DNA of 64,000 nt from Nitrospirota bacterium (GTDB lineage Bacteria > Nitrospirota > Nitrospiria > Nitrospirales > Nitrospiraceae), in contig JAUSMA010000065.1 in assembly GCA_030645475.1 (NCBI GenBank), forward strand, positions 62,001-126,000, in the 5' to 3' direction. Position numbers and translations under genes: made by a program. Positions within the stretch are counted from its first letter, which is position 1. Each line of letters opens with the position of its first letter. Below, one piece after another: positions 42,336 to 51,111 of the stretch. Below the pieces are notes generated by a model, which searched no databases, was not told the origin of the DNA, and saw only the letters and a list, made by a program, of their open reading frames with translations.

Positions 42336-42722
42336 ATGGTCGACTTCTGGGACAGCTTCTTACGTATGGCGGCGGCCCTTGCGCTGGTCCTAGCTCTTAT
42401 CGCCGGGCTGGTTGCGCTGGTTCGGCGGTTTGGCGGCGCGCGACTGTTCACGCCTGTGACTGCGCCGATCGTGCAGGTGCTGGGAAGCGGTTACCTCGGT
42501 CCCCGCAAGACGATTTCGCTCGTATCGGTGGCAGGAGAGTTCCTGATCGTCGGCGTCACCCCCACAGATCTGGTGTCTTTTGGGCGGATTACGGATCAGG
42601 AGCAGGTTCGACAATTGCTGGCCAAGGCGGCGGCCGCTCCGTCGCAGGTTTCTTCTGTACCCTCATCGGGCCTATCAGCGCAGATAGAGACAGAGATGAA
42701 AGGCGGCCATGCTATTGCTTAA
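42336..42722 (+). CDS. fliO: Flagellar biosynthetic protein FliO
   Basis: A 128-residue protein from the ATG at 42336, the first in-frame start after the fliN stop with GGGAGACGGAG upstream. A membrane segment (MAAALALVLALIAGLVALVR) precedes a small soluble domain with the FliO pattern LGPRKTISLVSVAGEFLIVGV and TPTDLVSFGRI. FliO helps assemble FliP of the export gate. Its end overlaps the fliP start. Confidence 0.88.
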   Translation: MVDFWDSFLRMAAALALVLALIAGLVALVRRFGGARLFTPVTAPIVQVLGSGYLGPRKTISLVSVAGEFLIVGVTPTDLVSFGRITDQEQVRQLLAKAAAAPSQVSSVPSSGLSAQIETEMKGGHAIA

Positions 42723-43491
42723 CCGCCGGCTGGCGTTACCGGCTCCTTCGGCCTGTCTCTTCTTGATCGCACTAACTTGCGGGCTCTCATTCGGTCTTGT
42801 GCAGGATGCCGTAGGAGGGACCAACCCTTCCGTCACCATCGATTTGGGGCAGACCGGTCCGAAGCAAACCGCCGTCGTTTTTCAAATCCTCGCGTTGTTG
42901 ACGGTGCTCTCGCTCGCGCCGGCTTTCTTTATCATGGTCACGTCCTTCACCAGAATCGTCATCGTGCTCTCATTCCTCCGTCAGGCGTTGGGCACACAGC
43001 AAGTGCCCCCGAACCAGGTCCTGATCAGCCTGGCTCTGTTTCTGACCGTCTTTGTCATGGCACCGGTGGGGCAGACGGTATACAGCCAGGCGGTCGAGCC
43101 GTTGCTGGCTGAAAAGATTTCGTATGAGGAAGCCTGGACGAAAGGTATTCAACCGATTCGCGCCTTCATGCTGAGACAGATCCGAGATAAGGATCTGGAG
43201 CTCTTCATCGACCTCGGCAAGATTCCAAAGCCGGAAACGGTGGATCAGGTTCCTCTTCATGTGGTGATTCCGGCCTTTATTCTCAGCGAATTGAGAGTCT
43301 CGTTTCAGATCGGGTTCTTGATCTACATCCCCTTTCTGATTATCGACATGGTGGTGGCCAGCATTTTGATGGCCATGGGTATGATGATGTTGCCGCCGGT
43401 GATGATTTCTCTTCCATTCAAACTGATTCTGTTTGTGTTGGCAGACGGCTGGTATCTCATCGTGGGATCGTTAGTCAAAAGTTTCCAGTGA
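42709..43491 (+). CDS. fliP: Flagellar biosynthetic protein FliP
   Basis: A 260-residue inner membrane protein with a signal-like N-terminus, four membrane segments and the signature FTRIVIVLSFLRQALGTQQV, PPNQVLISLALFLTVFVMAP, and the end MLPPVMISLPFKLILFVLAD. FliP makes the core of the export gate with FliQ and FliR. The start ATG at 42709 lies inside the end of fliO. It is followed by an intergenic palindrome before fliQ. Confidence 0.95.
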   Translation: MLLLNRRLALPAPSACLFLIALTCGLSFGLVQDAVGGTNPSVTIDLGQTGPKQTAVVFQILALLTVLSLAPAFFIMVTSFTRIVIVLSFLRQALGTQQVPPNQVLISLALFLTVFVMAPVGQTVYSQAVEPLLAEKISYEEAWTKGIQPIRAFMLRQIRDKDLELFIDLGKIPKPETVDQVPLHVVIPAFILSELRVSFQIGFLIYIPFLIIDMVVASILMAMGMMMLPPVMISLPFKLILFVLADGWYLIVGSLVKSFQ

Positions 43492-43495
43492 ACAG

Positions 43496-43561
43496 GCTAG
43501 AGGCGAGAGGCCAGTCAGTCGCAGTCCGAGAATTTTCCCATTGCCTCTAGCCACGAGCCTC
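43496..43561. repeat. Intergenic palindrome (flagellar spacer type A)
   Basis: Between fliP and fliQ, GGCTAGAGGC (43496-43505) and its perfect complement GCCTCTAGCC (43552-43561) flank 46 bases. The same GCCTCTAGCC is the right arm of the element in the flgB-flgC gap, so the two belong to one family. Confidence 0.6.
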
Positions 43562-43595
43562 GTGCCGTGAGCGAGATTCGAAAGGAGCGAGCGAG

Positions 43596-43865
43596 ATGAC
43601 ACCTGAGATGGTGACAGAGTTAGGGCGTCAGGCCTTAGAGACCACGTTGCTCGTGTCCGCGCCCTTTCTGGGGCTCAGCCTCGTCGTCGGGTTGGCGGTC
43701 AGTGCCTTGCAAGCCATGACACAGTTGAATGAAGCCACATTAACGTTTGTGCCGAAGGTCTTGACCATATTCGGCGCCATCGTCGTTTTTATGCCATGGG
43801 TGTTGGGTGTGATGACGACATTTATGACGGAGCTCTTCACCAACATTCCGAATTACGTGCATTGA
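43596..43865 (+). CDS. fliQ: Flagellar biosynthetic protein FliQ
   Basis: An 89-residue protein with two membrane segments (TTLLVSAPFLGLSLVVGLAV; LTIFGAIVVFMPWVLGVMTT) and the typical SALQAMTQLNEATLTFVPK between them. FliQ surrounds FliP/FliR in the export gate. It has AAAGGAG before its ATG and is 19 bases before fliR. Confidence 0.94.
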   Translation: MTPEMVTELGRQALETTLLVSAPFLGLSLVVGLAVSALQAMTQLNEATLTFVPKVLTIFGAIVVFMPWVLGVMTTFMTELFTNIPNYVH

Positions 43866-43884
43866 CATCGGTTGGCGAACGAAT

Positions 43885-44673
43885 ATGAACGTGACACAGC
43901 CACTCCATCTTCTGCTGCCTGAATTTCAGTCCTTTCTCGTCGTGGCCTCCCGCATCGGGGGCATCGTGACGGCGATGCCGATGTTGAGCGGACGGACCGT
44001 CCCGCCTCGAATCAAATTGGCGCTTGTGCTGATGTTGTCCCTGGCATTGGCGCCGGCCATGCATCTTCCGCCGGTTCCTCCGGACGCCCTCGCCATGACG
44101 GCAGGTCTTGTGAGTGAACTGATGATCGGTTTCGTGATCGGCATGGCTGTGAGATTGCTCTTTTCCGCGCTTGAGGTGGCCGGAGAAATTGTCGGAAGCC
44201 AGATGGGGTTCAGTATCGCGCAGCTCCTGGATCCGATGACCTCGCATTCCACCCCGATGGTCGGGCAACTGTTTAGCGTCGTCGCCTCCTTGGTTTTTCT
44301 CTCGCTGAATGCCCACATGATGGTCGTGGCGGCCATCGTCTCCAGTTATGAGTCGATTCCACCGTTCGGCGCACACCTCTCGCCCGCTGTCGGCGAGGAA
44401 GTGCTGCACCTGTCGCAGCATATGTTTCAAGTGGCCGTGCAGCTGGCTGGACCGGTTCTCGTGGCGGTCGTCCTCATTAATATCCTGCTGGCCATGTTGG
44501 GGCGAGCCGTGACACAGATCAACATTTTCGTGCTGAGTTTTCCCCTGACCATCGCCGCGGGGCTCGTGGTCTTGGGTTTGTCGTTACCCTTTATGGTTTC
44601 GATGCTCGAACGGGAATTCATCGGATTGCACGAGACCATCAATGGTCTCTTGAGGATCATGGGACATGGCTGA
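43885..44673 (+). CDS. fliR: Flagellar biosynthetic protein FliR
   Basis: A 262-residue polytopic membrane protein. It has about six membrane segments, with the conserved ISNIGGIVTAMPMLSG-like SRIGGIVTAMPMLSGRTVPP and the GxxPRIKLALVLMLSLALAP pattern. FliR forms the core export gate with FliP and FliQ. Its end overlaps flhB by 8 bases. Confidence 0.93.
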   Translation: MNVTQPLHLLLPEFQSFLVVASRIGGIVTAMPMLSGRTVPPRIKLALVLMLSLALAPAMHLPPVPPDALAMTAGLVSELMIGFVIGMAVRLLFSALEVAGEIVGSQMGFSIAQLLDPMTSHSTPMVGQLFSVVASLVFLSLNAHMMVVAAIVSSYESIPPFGAHLSPAVGEEVLHLSQHMFQVAVQLAGPVLVAVVLINILLAMLGRAVTQINIFVLSFPLTIAAGLVVLGLSLPFMVSMLEREFIGLHETINGLLRIMGHG

Positions 44674-45754
44674 CGATAAAGATAATAAAACAGAACCGGG
44701 GAGTGAGAAACGGAAAGCGGATGCCCGACTGGAGGGGAACATCCCGATGAGCCGTGATGTGACCACGGCGGCCATGCAGCTCGCAGGAGTTGGACTGCTG
44801 TTTTTTTTGATTCGTCCCGGTGTGCAACAGCTCACCGACGTCATTCGTCTGGGGTTGTCCAATTCATTCGATCGCGGAGTTCAGGCGAGTCTCACCATCG
44901 ATCATATTCACTCCTTGGTCGTGCAAGTCTGTATGTCGACCATCCTGTTGCTCCTTCCGGTCTTGGGCGGCCTTGCGGTCGCAGGAGCCGGCGCCTCGCT
45001 TGCGCAGACGGGATTCATGTGGAAAACCTCATTTCCGTTCGACGCCTCGCGTTTGAATCCCATGTCGGGGTTTTCCCGACTGGTGTCGTTCCGTTCGCTC
45101 TCTGAGTTGATCAAAGCGCTGCTCAAAATTTCGGTCATTGCCGCCATCGGTATGTTCGTCCTCCGAGGGGAAATGGGCCGGCTCCCGGAACTCGTGGAAT
45201 ATGACATCTGGGGTCTGCTGACCGTCATGGGATGGCTGACCCTGAAAGTCTCCGCCTCGGTGACCGGCGCGTTCGTCGTCGTCGCAGGCGCCGACTATTT
45301 CTATCAACGGTTCGAGTGGGAACGTTCGTTGCGCATGTCCCATGCCGAAGTGAAGGAAGAACATCGCAGTTCGGAAGGCGACCCGCAGATCAAGAGCCGC
45401 GTGCGGAGTATGCAGCGGGAGATGATGAAGAAACGGATGATGGCTGCAGTCCCGACCGCGGACGTCGTCGTGACTAACCCGACGCACTTGGCCGTCGCGC
45501 TGAAATACGATACCGCGCGGCCAGGCGCTCCCATCGTCGTGGCCAAAGGAGCGGGCTTTCTCGCTGAGCGGATTCGAGAAGTGGCCAGGCAACATGGCGT
45601 ATCGGTGATCGAGAATAAGTTTGTGGCCCGGACGCTCTACAAACTCGTAGAGGTCGGTAAGGAGATACCCTCCAATCTTTATCTGGCGGTCGCAGAAATT
45701 CTGGCATTTGTCTATCGCACCCGCGGTTTCACGCCAAAACAGGCGCCTAGGTAA
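44666..45754 (+). CDS. flhB: Flagellar export switch protein FlhB
   Basis: A 362-residue protein with four membrane segments in the first 210 residues and a cytoplasmic domain with the autocleavage motif NPTH (about residue 270, VVTNPTHLAVAL). Cleavage between N and P changes export specificity with FliK. It starts MADDKDNKTEPGSEKRKADA, the usual charged N-terminus. A run of eight T (44801-44808) lies in the codons for FFL near residue 46. The start overlaps the fliR end by 8 bases. Confidence 0.95.
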   Translation: MADDKDNKTEPGSEKRKADARLEGNIPMSRDVTTAAMQLAGVGLLFFLIRPGVQQLTDVIRLGLSNSFDRGVQASLTIDHIHSLVVQVCMSTILLLLPVLGGLAVAGAGASLAQTGFMWKTSFPFDASRLNPMSGFSRLVSFRSLSELIKALLKISVIAAIGMFVLRGEMGRLPELVEYDIWGLLTVMGWLTLKVSASVTGAFVVVAGADYFYQRFEWERSLRMSHAEVKEEHRSSEGDPQIKSRVRSMQREMMKKRMMAAVPTADVVVTNPTHLAVALKYDTARPGAPIVVAKGAGFLAERIREVARQHGVSVIENKFVARTLYKLVEVGKEIPSNLYLAVAEILAFVYRTRGFTPKQAPR

Positions 45755-45766
45755 GGTGTAAATTAT

Positions 45767-47893
45767 ATGGCTGCTCAAACCTCGATTCAGGCAACGCCTC
45801 CGATCCTCTCACCGCAGTCGATCATCAAACACCCGGACATTATGTTGTCTTTGGGTGTGGTGTCGGTGATCATGGTCATGCTGTTGCCGCTGCCGAGATT
45901 TCTTCTCGACCTCCTCCTGGCTTTCAACATTACCGTGTCGGTCATCATCCTGCTTGTGGGCTTGCAAGTGCGGAGGCCGATCGAATTCTCGGCGTTTCCG
46001 TCCGTGCTGCTGATGGTCACGCTCCTTCGTCTCGCGCTGAATATCGCCTCGACCCGTCTCATTCTGCTCCATGGCAACGAAGGAGCCGGAGCGGCGGGAG
46101 AGGTGATTCGGGCGTTCGGAAACTTCGTGGTCGGCGGAAACTACACGGTCGGCCTCGTAATCTTCGCGATTTTGGTCATCATCAATTTTGTCGTCGTGAC
46201 GAAAGGCGCCGGACGCGTGGCCGAAGTGGCCGCGCGGTTCACGTTGGACGCTATGCCCGGGAAGCAGATGAGTATCGATGCGGACTTGAATGCCGGGTTG
46301 ATCAACGAGACGGAAGCGAGACGTCGACGCCGTGAAATTGCCGAAGAGGCCGATTTCTACGGATCGATGGACGGCGCCAGTAAGTTCGTGCGTGGCGATG
46401 CCACGGCGGCGGTCATCATCGTGTTCGTGAACATTTTGGGCGGATTGACGATCGGCGTCTTGCAGCAGGGCATGAGTCCCGGTCTGGCCGCGCAGACCTA
46501 TACGTTGTTGACGGTGGGTGAGGGGCTGGTCGCACAGATCCCGGCGCTGATTGTGTCGACTGCAGCCGGCATCATTGTGACGCGCGCCGCGTCCGACGGC
46601 GACCTCGGCACCGATATTATGGGGCAAGTCCTGGTGTCGCCCAAAGCAGTGGGGACCGCCGCCGGGATTTTGCTGGCCCTCGGCCTGATTCCCGGCCTGC
46701 CCCACCTAGCATTTCTTGGCTTGGGTGGAGCCGCCGCCTATTTAGCCTACCGGCTCTCTCAACAGGGAGAGCAAGCGACGCAGTCAACGCCGGCCCCGGC
46801 TGCGGCTGCGGCTGCGGCTGCGAAATCTGAAGAGGCGGCATCTCACGTCGCTCCCCTCGACTTGATGGAAGTCCAGGTGGGCTATGGCCTTATCGGTATG
46901 GTTGAAGGCACGCATGGGACTGCCCTGCTGGAACGTATCAAAGGTCTGCGGAAACAGTTTGCCGAGACGATGGGCTTTCTCCTGCCGCCGATCCATATTC
47001 GCGACAATCTGCAACTCCGTCCCAACGAGTATGCCGTCATGCTAAAGGGGGTGGAATTGTCGAAATCCGAGGTGCTGCCGTCGCACGTCCTGGCGATCGA
47101 TCCAGGGACAGCTCAGCGAGGCGCCATCCAGGGTGTGGCGACCAAGGAGCCAGCGTTCGGGTTGCCCGCATTATGGGTGCCGGAGTCGATGCGTGAACAA
47201 GCGCAATTGGCCGGTTATACCGTTGTCGATGCCAGCTCGGCCATCGCGACCCATCTGTCTGAAATCATCAAACGTCATGGACATGAACTATTGGGCCGTC
47301 AAGAGGTACAGGCGTTGCTGGACGAGACGGCCAAGGCGCATCCCAGACTCGTCGAAGAATTGATTCCCACGTTACTGCCCTTGGGCTCGGTGGTGCGCAT
47401 TCTGGGGAACTTGCTGCGTGAAGGGATTCCAATCCGCGATCTGCGTTCCGTCCTTGAAGCGATTGCCGATCATGCAAGCTCGACAAAAGATCCTGAATTA
47501 CTCACAGAAATTGCGCGGCAGGCGTTGTCACGAACCATTACGCGCCAGCATCAAGCTCCGGACGGCACGTTGCCTGTCATCACATTGGATCCGCGTTTAG
47601 ATCGGTCGCTCAGTGAACAGGTCGCGGCGCTTCCGCAGGGGGGCGTGCTGAATCTGGATCCTGGTACCTCCCAGAAGTTATTGACGGCGTTGAAACAGGC
47701 GGCGGAACGGGTCGCGGCGCGTGGCCAGCAGCCGGTAGTGCTCTGCTCCCCGGCGTTGCGGCGCCATATCCGCCGCTTGACCGATCGGATTCTGCGCACG
47801 GTGCCGGTGCTGGGTCTCAATGAAATCGATGCAATGGTCCAGCTTCAATCGCTGGATACGATCAGGTTGGATGTCGAACTCCCACGATTGTGA
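45767..47893 (+). CDS. flhA: Flagellar export gate protein FlhA
   Basis: A 708-residue protein with about eight membrane segments in the first 330 residues and a large cytoplasmic ring domain. The family signature LRLALNIASTRLIL and the FHIPEP-like region ARFTLDAMPGKQMSIDADLN are present. A Pro/Ala-rich linker of repeated A (about 340-355) separates the two halves. FlhA forms the nonameric ring that receives chaperone-substrate complexes. It follows flhB by 12 bases. Confidence 0.95.
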   Translation: MAAQTSIQATPPILSPQSIIKHPDIMLSLGVVSVIMVMLLPLPRFLLDLLLAFNITVSVIILLVGLQVRRPIEFSAFPSVLLMVTLLRLALNIASTRLILLHGNEGAGAAGEVIRAFGNFVVGGNYTVGLVIFAILVIINFVVVTKGAGRVAEVAARFTLDAMPGKQMSIDADLNAGLINETEARRRRREIAEEADFYGSMDGASKFVRGDATAAVIIVFVNILGGLTIGVLQQGMSPGLAAQTYTLLTVGEGLVAQIPALIVSTAAGIIVTRAASDGDLGTDIMGQVLVSPKAVGTAAGILLALGLIPGLPHLAFLGLGGAAAYLAYRLSQQGEQATQSTPAPAAAAAAAAKSEEAASHVAPLDLMEVQVGYGLIGMVEGTHGTALLERIKGLRKQFAETMGFLLPPIHIRDNLQLRPNEYAVMLKGVELSKSEVLPSHVLAIDPGTAQRGAIQGVATKEPAFGLPALWVPESMREQAQLAGYTVVDASSAIATHLSEIIKRHGHELLGRQEVQALLDETAKAHPRLVEELIPTLLPLGSVVRILGNLLREGIPIRDLRSVLEAIADHASSTKDPELLTEIARQALSRTITRQHQAPDGTLPVITLDPRLDRSLSEQVAALPQGGVLNLDPGTSQKLLTALKQAAERVAARGQQPVVLCSPALRRHIRRLTDRILRTVPVLGLNEIDAMVQLQSLDTIRLDVELPRL

Positions 47894-47901
47894 GGTGAGC
47901 C

Positions 47902-49260
47902 ATGAAAGTGAAGTTGTTTCATGCTGAAACCATGCACGAGGCCATCCGCGACATTAAGGCAGAGCTGGGGCCTGATGCCATTATCTTGTCGACGAAACGC
48001 GTACGCCAGGGGAGCTTGCCCTTTGGATTATTTGGTAAACCGTTGCTGGAGGTAACCGCGGCGACCGATCGCGACGCGAAGGAATTCGCGCCGATCCCTC
48101 AGCCGACTGTCCCGGTACAACGGCAGGAAGCGCGGCCGGTGACGCCTACCCCTCCTGCGGCACCGGAGCCCGCTCCTCTGTTTCAGGATACCCTGAGCGC
48201 CTTACTCCGTCGTTCCGCCACGACCCAACCCAGTGTCCAGTCGGCCCCTGTGCCGTCACCGGTTGTGTCTCCGCGCGTTAAGTCGACGGAACGAGTATAT
48301 CGGTTGAAGCAGGATCTCCAAGAGCTGCATCAGCGCCTGACGACGTCGTTGCCCGATGCCGCGCCGACTGGTGGCGCAGGATTTCCCGTTCCCATTGCCC
48401 GGGCCTGCCGTCAGTTGATCGCCCAAGGCCTGCGCCCGGCCAGCGCCGAGAATCTCTGTCTTGCGCTTCGCCGACGGCTTGCGTCGGAGACGACCCTGAC
48501 AGATGGCGATATTCAGGAGACGCTGCATCGGCTCCTTGAGGAGGCCATTCGGGTCAGCGGGCCGCTCTTGAGCCCGGGGGACAATTACAATGTCGCCATG
48601 TTTGTCGGCCCGAGCGGAGTCGGCAAGACCACGGCGATCGTGAAGCTCGCGACACATTACCGTCTGGAGGAGCACAAATCAGTTGTATTGATCACCTTGG
48701 ATACCTGCCGTACGGCGGCGGTCGAACATCTTCGCATGTATGCCGATGTATTAGGCGTGACGCTTGAGACCGCGCAGACTACGGCTGACGTGATGGATGG
48801 CATCCGCCGTCATCGCGAGGCCAATCTTATTCTTATCGATACCCCGGGGTTTGGCGCGAATGAGACGGCGCGGTTGGCTCATCTTGGCGGGCTGAAAGAC
48901 TCGTACGGCCCGATCGAGACACATCTCGTCCTCTCCGCCTGCACCAGGATGCAGGATCTCCGTCGCACGGTGGCACGGTATGACGTCTGTGCGCCGACCC
49001 GTCTACTCTTTACCAAGCTAGACGAGACAGCTGAATACGGAAATCTCTTCGAACTGGCCTACCAGACGACCTTGCCCCTCTCGTATTGGGGGATTGGTCA
49101 ACAAGTGCCGGAAGATCTCGAGCTGGCGCAACCGGGACGGTTGGCCGATCTGTTGCTCGAACGTGGTTCTGTTCACGTCACATCACCAGGCCTCTCGTCA
49201 CCCCGTGGATGCGACATGCTCGCTTCCGTCGGCGGCACGACGCCACAACACGCGCAGTAG
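47902..49260 (+). CDS. flhF: Flagellar GTPase FlhF
   Basis: A 452-residue SRP-type GTPase. The N-terminal 50 residues have the FlhF head (MKVKLFHAETMHEAIRDIKA), followed by a Pro-rich variable region (60-130), then NG domains with G1 VGPSGVGKTTAIVKLA, LDTCRTAAVEHLRMYADVLG and G3-like IDTPGFG. FlhF places flagella at the pole and sets their number together with FlhG. It is between flhA and flhG as in polar flagellates, implying a polar flagellum. Confidence 0.92.
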   Translation: MKVKLFHAETMHEAIRDIKAELGPDAIILSTKRVRQGSLPFGLFGKPLLEVTAATDRDAKEFAPIPQPTVPVQRQEARPVTPTPPAAPEPAPLFQDTLSALLRRSATTQPSVQSAPVPSPVVSPRVKSTERVYRLKQDLQELHQRLTTSLPDAAPTGGAGFPVPIARACRQLIAQGLRPASAENLCLALRRRLASETTLTDGDIQETLHRLLEEAIRVSGPLLSPGDNYNVAMFVGPSGVGKTTAIVKLATHYRLEEHKSVVLITLDTCRTAAVEHLRMYADVLGVTLETAQTTADVMDGIRRHREANLILIDTPGFGANETARLAHLGGLKDSYGPIETHLVLSACTRMQDLRRTVARYDVCAPTRLLFTKLDETAEYGNLFELAYQTTLPLSYWGIGQQVPEDLELAQPGRLADLLLERGSVHVTSPGLSSPRGCDMLASVGGTTPQHAQ

Positions 49261-49272
49261 GGAGGCTCCCGC

Positions 49273-50133
49273 ATGAAGTATCTGCTGAGTACAAAGGACA
49301 CCGCGAAACCGATGGTCGGTCGTGAAAGTTCATACACCCATGTGATTACGGTTACGAGCGGAAAGGGCGGGGTTGGGAAGACCAATGTCGTGGCCAATCT
49401 TGCCGTGGCATTGTCGCGAGCCGGCAAAGAAGTACTAGTGCTTGATGCTGATTTGGGATTGGGCAATATCGATGTGCTCTTGGGGCTGGTGCCCCGGTAT
49501 ACGTTGGAGCATGTGCTGGCCGGTTCCCACCACTTGTCCGATATCGTCATTCCCGGTCCCGCCGGCATCCAGGTGCTGCCGGCAAGCTCCGGCCTGCCAC
49601 AACTCACATCCTTAAGCGACGCGCAGCAACTGCTGCTGCAAAGCGAGCTGGAAGAGGTGGCGAAAACGGTGGACGTGCTGTTGATCGATACCGGAGCAGG
49701 GATTTCTCCCAATGTGACCTATTTTGCCTCTGCGGCGCAGGAAACGGTCGTCGTGATTTCGCCGGAACCGACGTCCCTGACTGACGCCTATGCGCTCATC
49801 AAAGTCCTGTGCCGGCAGCATCGGGAACGCCGATTTAAAGTGTTGGTCAACATGGTGAAGAGTCAGCGCGACGCGACGCAGACCTTCCGGAAGCTTGATG
49901 CGGCCGCGGATCGTTTCCTGCATATCAATTTGGAGTACATGGGGTATATCCCGTTCGATGATTACCTGCCGATGGCGGTTCTTCAGCAGAAGGCGGTGAC
50001 AGAGTGTTTTCCTCATTCGCCCGCCAGTCGAGCGTTCGTCCAGCTTGCGGGGCAGATCGCAGAATGGCCAGTTCCTCAACTTCCGAAGAGTACCGTGCAG
50101 TTCTTGTGGCGCCAATTGATCCACACGGCCTAG
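49273..50133 (+). CDS. flhG: MinD-like flagellar number regulator FlhG
   Basis: A 286-residue MinD/ParA-type ATPase with the deviant Walker A SGKGGVGKTNVVANLA (about residue 30), and LVLDADLGLGNIDVLLGL. FlhG (FleN, YlxH) limits flagellar number and acts with FlhF; it can also affect FlrA/FleQ-type regulators. The C-terminal tail ends NLVRQLIHTA-like hydrophobic. It is 12 bases after flhF. Start has GGAGGCTCCCGC. Confidence 0.93.
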   Translation: MKYLLSTKDTAKPMVGRESSYTHVITVTSGKGGVGKTNVVANLAVALSRAGKEVLVLDADLGLGNIDVLLGLVPRYTLEHVLAGSHHLSDIVIPGPAGIQVLPASSGLPQLTSLSDAQQLLLQSELEEVAKTVDVLLIDTGAGISPNVTYFASAAQETVVVISPEPTSLTDAYALIKVLCRQHRERRFKVLVNMVKSQRDATQTFRKLDAAADRFLHINLEYMGYIPFDDYLPMAVLQQKAVTECFPHSPASRAFVQLAGQIAEWPVPQLPKSTVQFLWRQLIHTA

Positions 50134-50172
50134 AGGTAGGTCCATGGTGATACGAACACAGAAAGCATACTG

Positions 50173-50925
50173 ATGATGAACAATATTGCGACACAACCAA
50201 GCCCAGCGGTCGGCCCCGCGCTCGAAGCGCAACGCGAACGGATCATTAAAGAGTTCGCGCATATCGTGAAAGCGATGGCCCATCGTCTGGCCTTCCGACT
50301 GCCTGCCTATATGGATGCGGAAGACCTCGTGTCGGTCGGCGTCATTGGATTGATGGATGCGATGGACAAGTATGACCCCACTCGGGAGGCCAAGTTTAAA
50401 ACCTATGCCGAGTTTCGCATTCGGGGGGCCATGCTGGATGAAATTCGCTCCATGGACTGGATCCCTCGTTCGGTGCATGAGCGGGTTTCGTTGTTACAGC
50501 GCACGCATACCGAGTTGATGAACAGGCTCGGCCGGCCTCCGACGGATGAGGAAGTGGCGACAGAATTAAAGATGACGCAAGCCGAACTCGACGAGTTTCT
50601 GTCGCGCGCCCGTGGCGCTGTCCTGGTGAGCCTGGACGATATTCAGGTCAACGAGCCGAACGGACAGAAGATTCTCACGATGCTCGCCGACACGCACCAA
50701 CCCGATGCACTCGCGACGATTCTCGGTGAGCGGGAACGGACGGCGGTGACGAATGCGATTCAGCAATTGCCGGAGAAGGAACGTCTCGTGCTCACGCTGT
50801 ACTACTACGAAGAATTGACGATGAAGGAAATCGGCCGCGTGTTGAAAGTCACGGAATCTCGCGTCTGTCAGATCCATACCAAAGCGGTTTTGCACCTCAA
50901 GGGAAGCCTGCACGTGCTGCAATGA
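50173..50925 (+). CDS. fliA: Flagellar RNA polymerase sigma factor sigma-28 (FliA)
   Basis: A 250-residue sigma factor of the FliA family: region 2 (AHRLAFRLPAYMDAEDLVSV, GLMDAMDKYDP, FKTYAEFRIRGAMLDEIRS), region 3 (VHERVSLLQRTHTELMNRLG) and region 4 (LPEKERLVLTLYYYEELTMK, then RVLKVTESRVCQIHTKAVLH). It drives late flagellar genes and is held back by FlgM, encoded at 57335. The two ATGs at 50173 and 50176 are preceded by a poor ribosome site. Confidence 0.95.
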   Translation: MMNNIATQPSPAVGPALEAQRERIIKEFAHIVKAMAHRLAFRLPAYMDAEDLVSVGVIGLMDAMDKYDPTREAKFKTYAEFRIRGAMLDEIRSMDWIPRSVHERVSLLQRTHTELMNRLGRPPTDEEVATELKMTQAELDEFLSRARGAVLVSLDDIQVNEPNGQKILTMLADTHQPDALATILGERERTAVTNAIQQLPEKERLVLTLYYYEELTMKEIGRVLKVTESRVCQIHTKAVLHLKGSLHVLQ

Positions 50926-50939
50926 GTGCGCGGGATTCC

Positions 50940-50989
50940 GCTCCCCTGAGCCCGACCACAGGGATGTTCCTGCCGTGGCGGGGGGGAGC
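50940..50989. terminator. Long imperfect hairpin after fliA
   Basis: GCTCCCC (50940-50946) pairs with GGGGAGC (50983-50989), with CCAC/GTGG and AGG/CCT pairs inside. It follows the fliA stop codon by 14 bases and may end the fliL-fliA unit. No U-run is clear. Confidence 0.35.
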
Positions 50990-51111
50990 CGTGGAGCTCG
51001 TTTGACGCTGCTGCTGCTCGTTGTTCTGTGTCCCTCCATCCTCAAGTCTTTCCTGCCACCAACCGAAACAGTCAGTGGTAAATCTCTCACATTGACTGGT
51101 TCCGGAAATCC

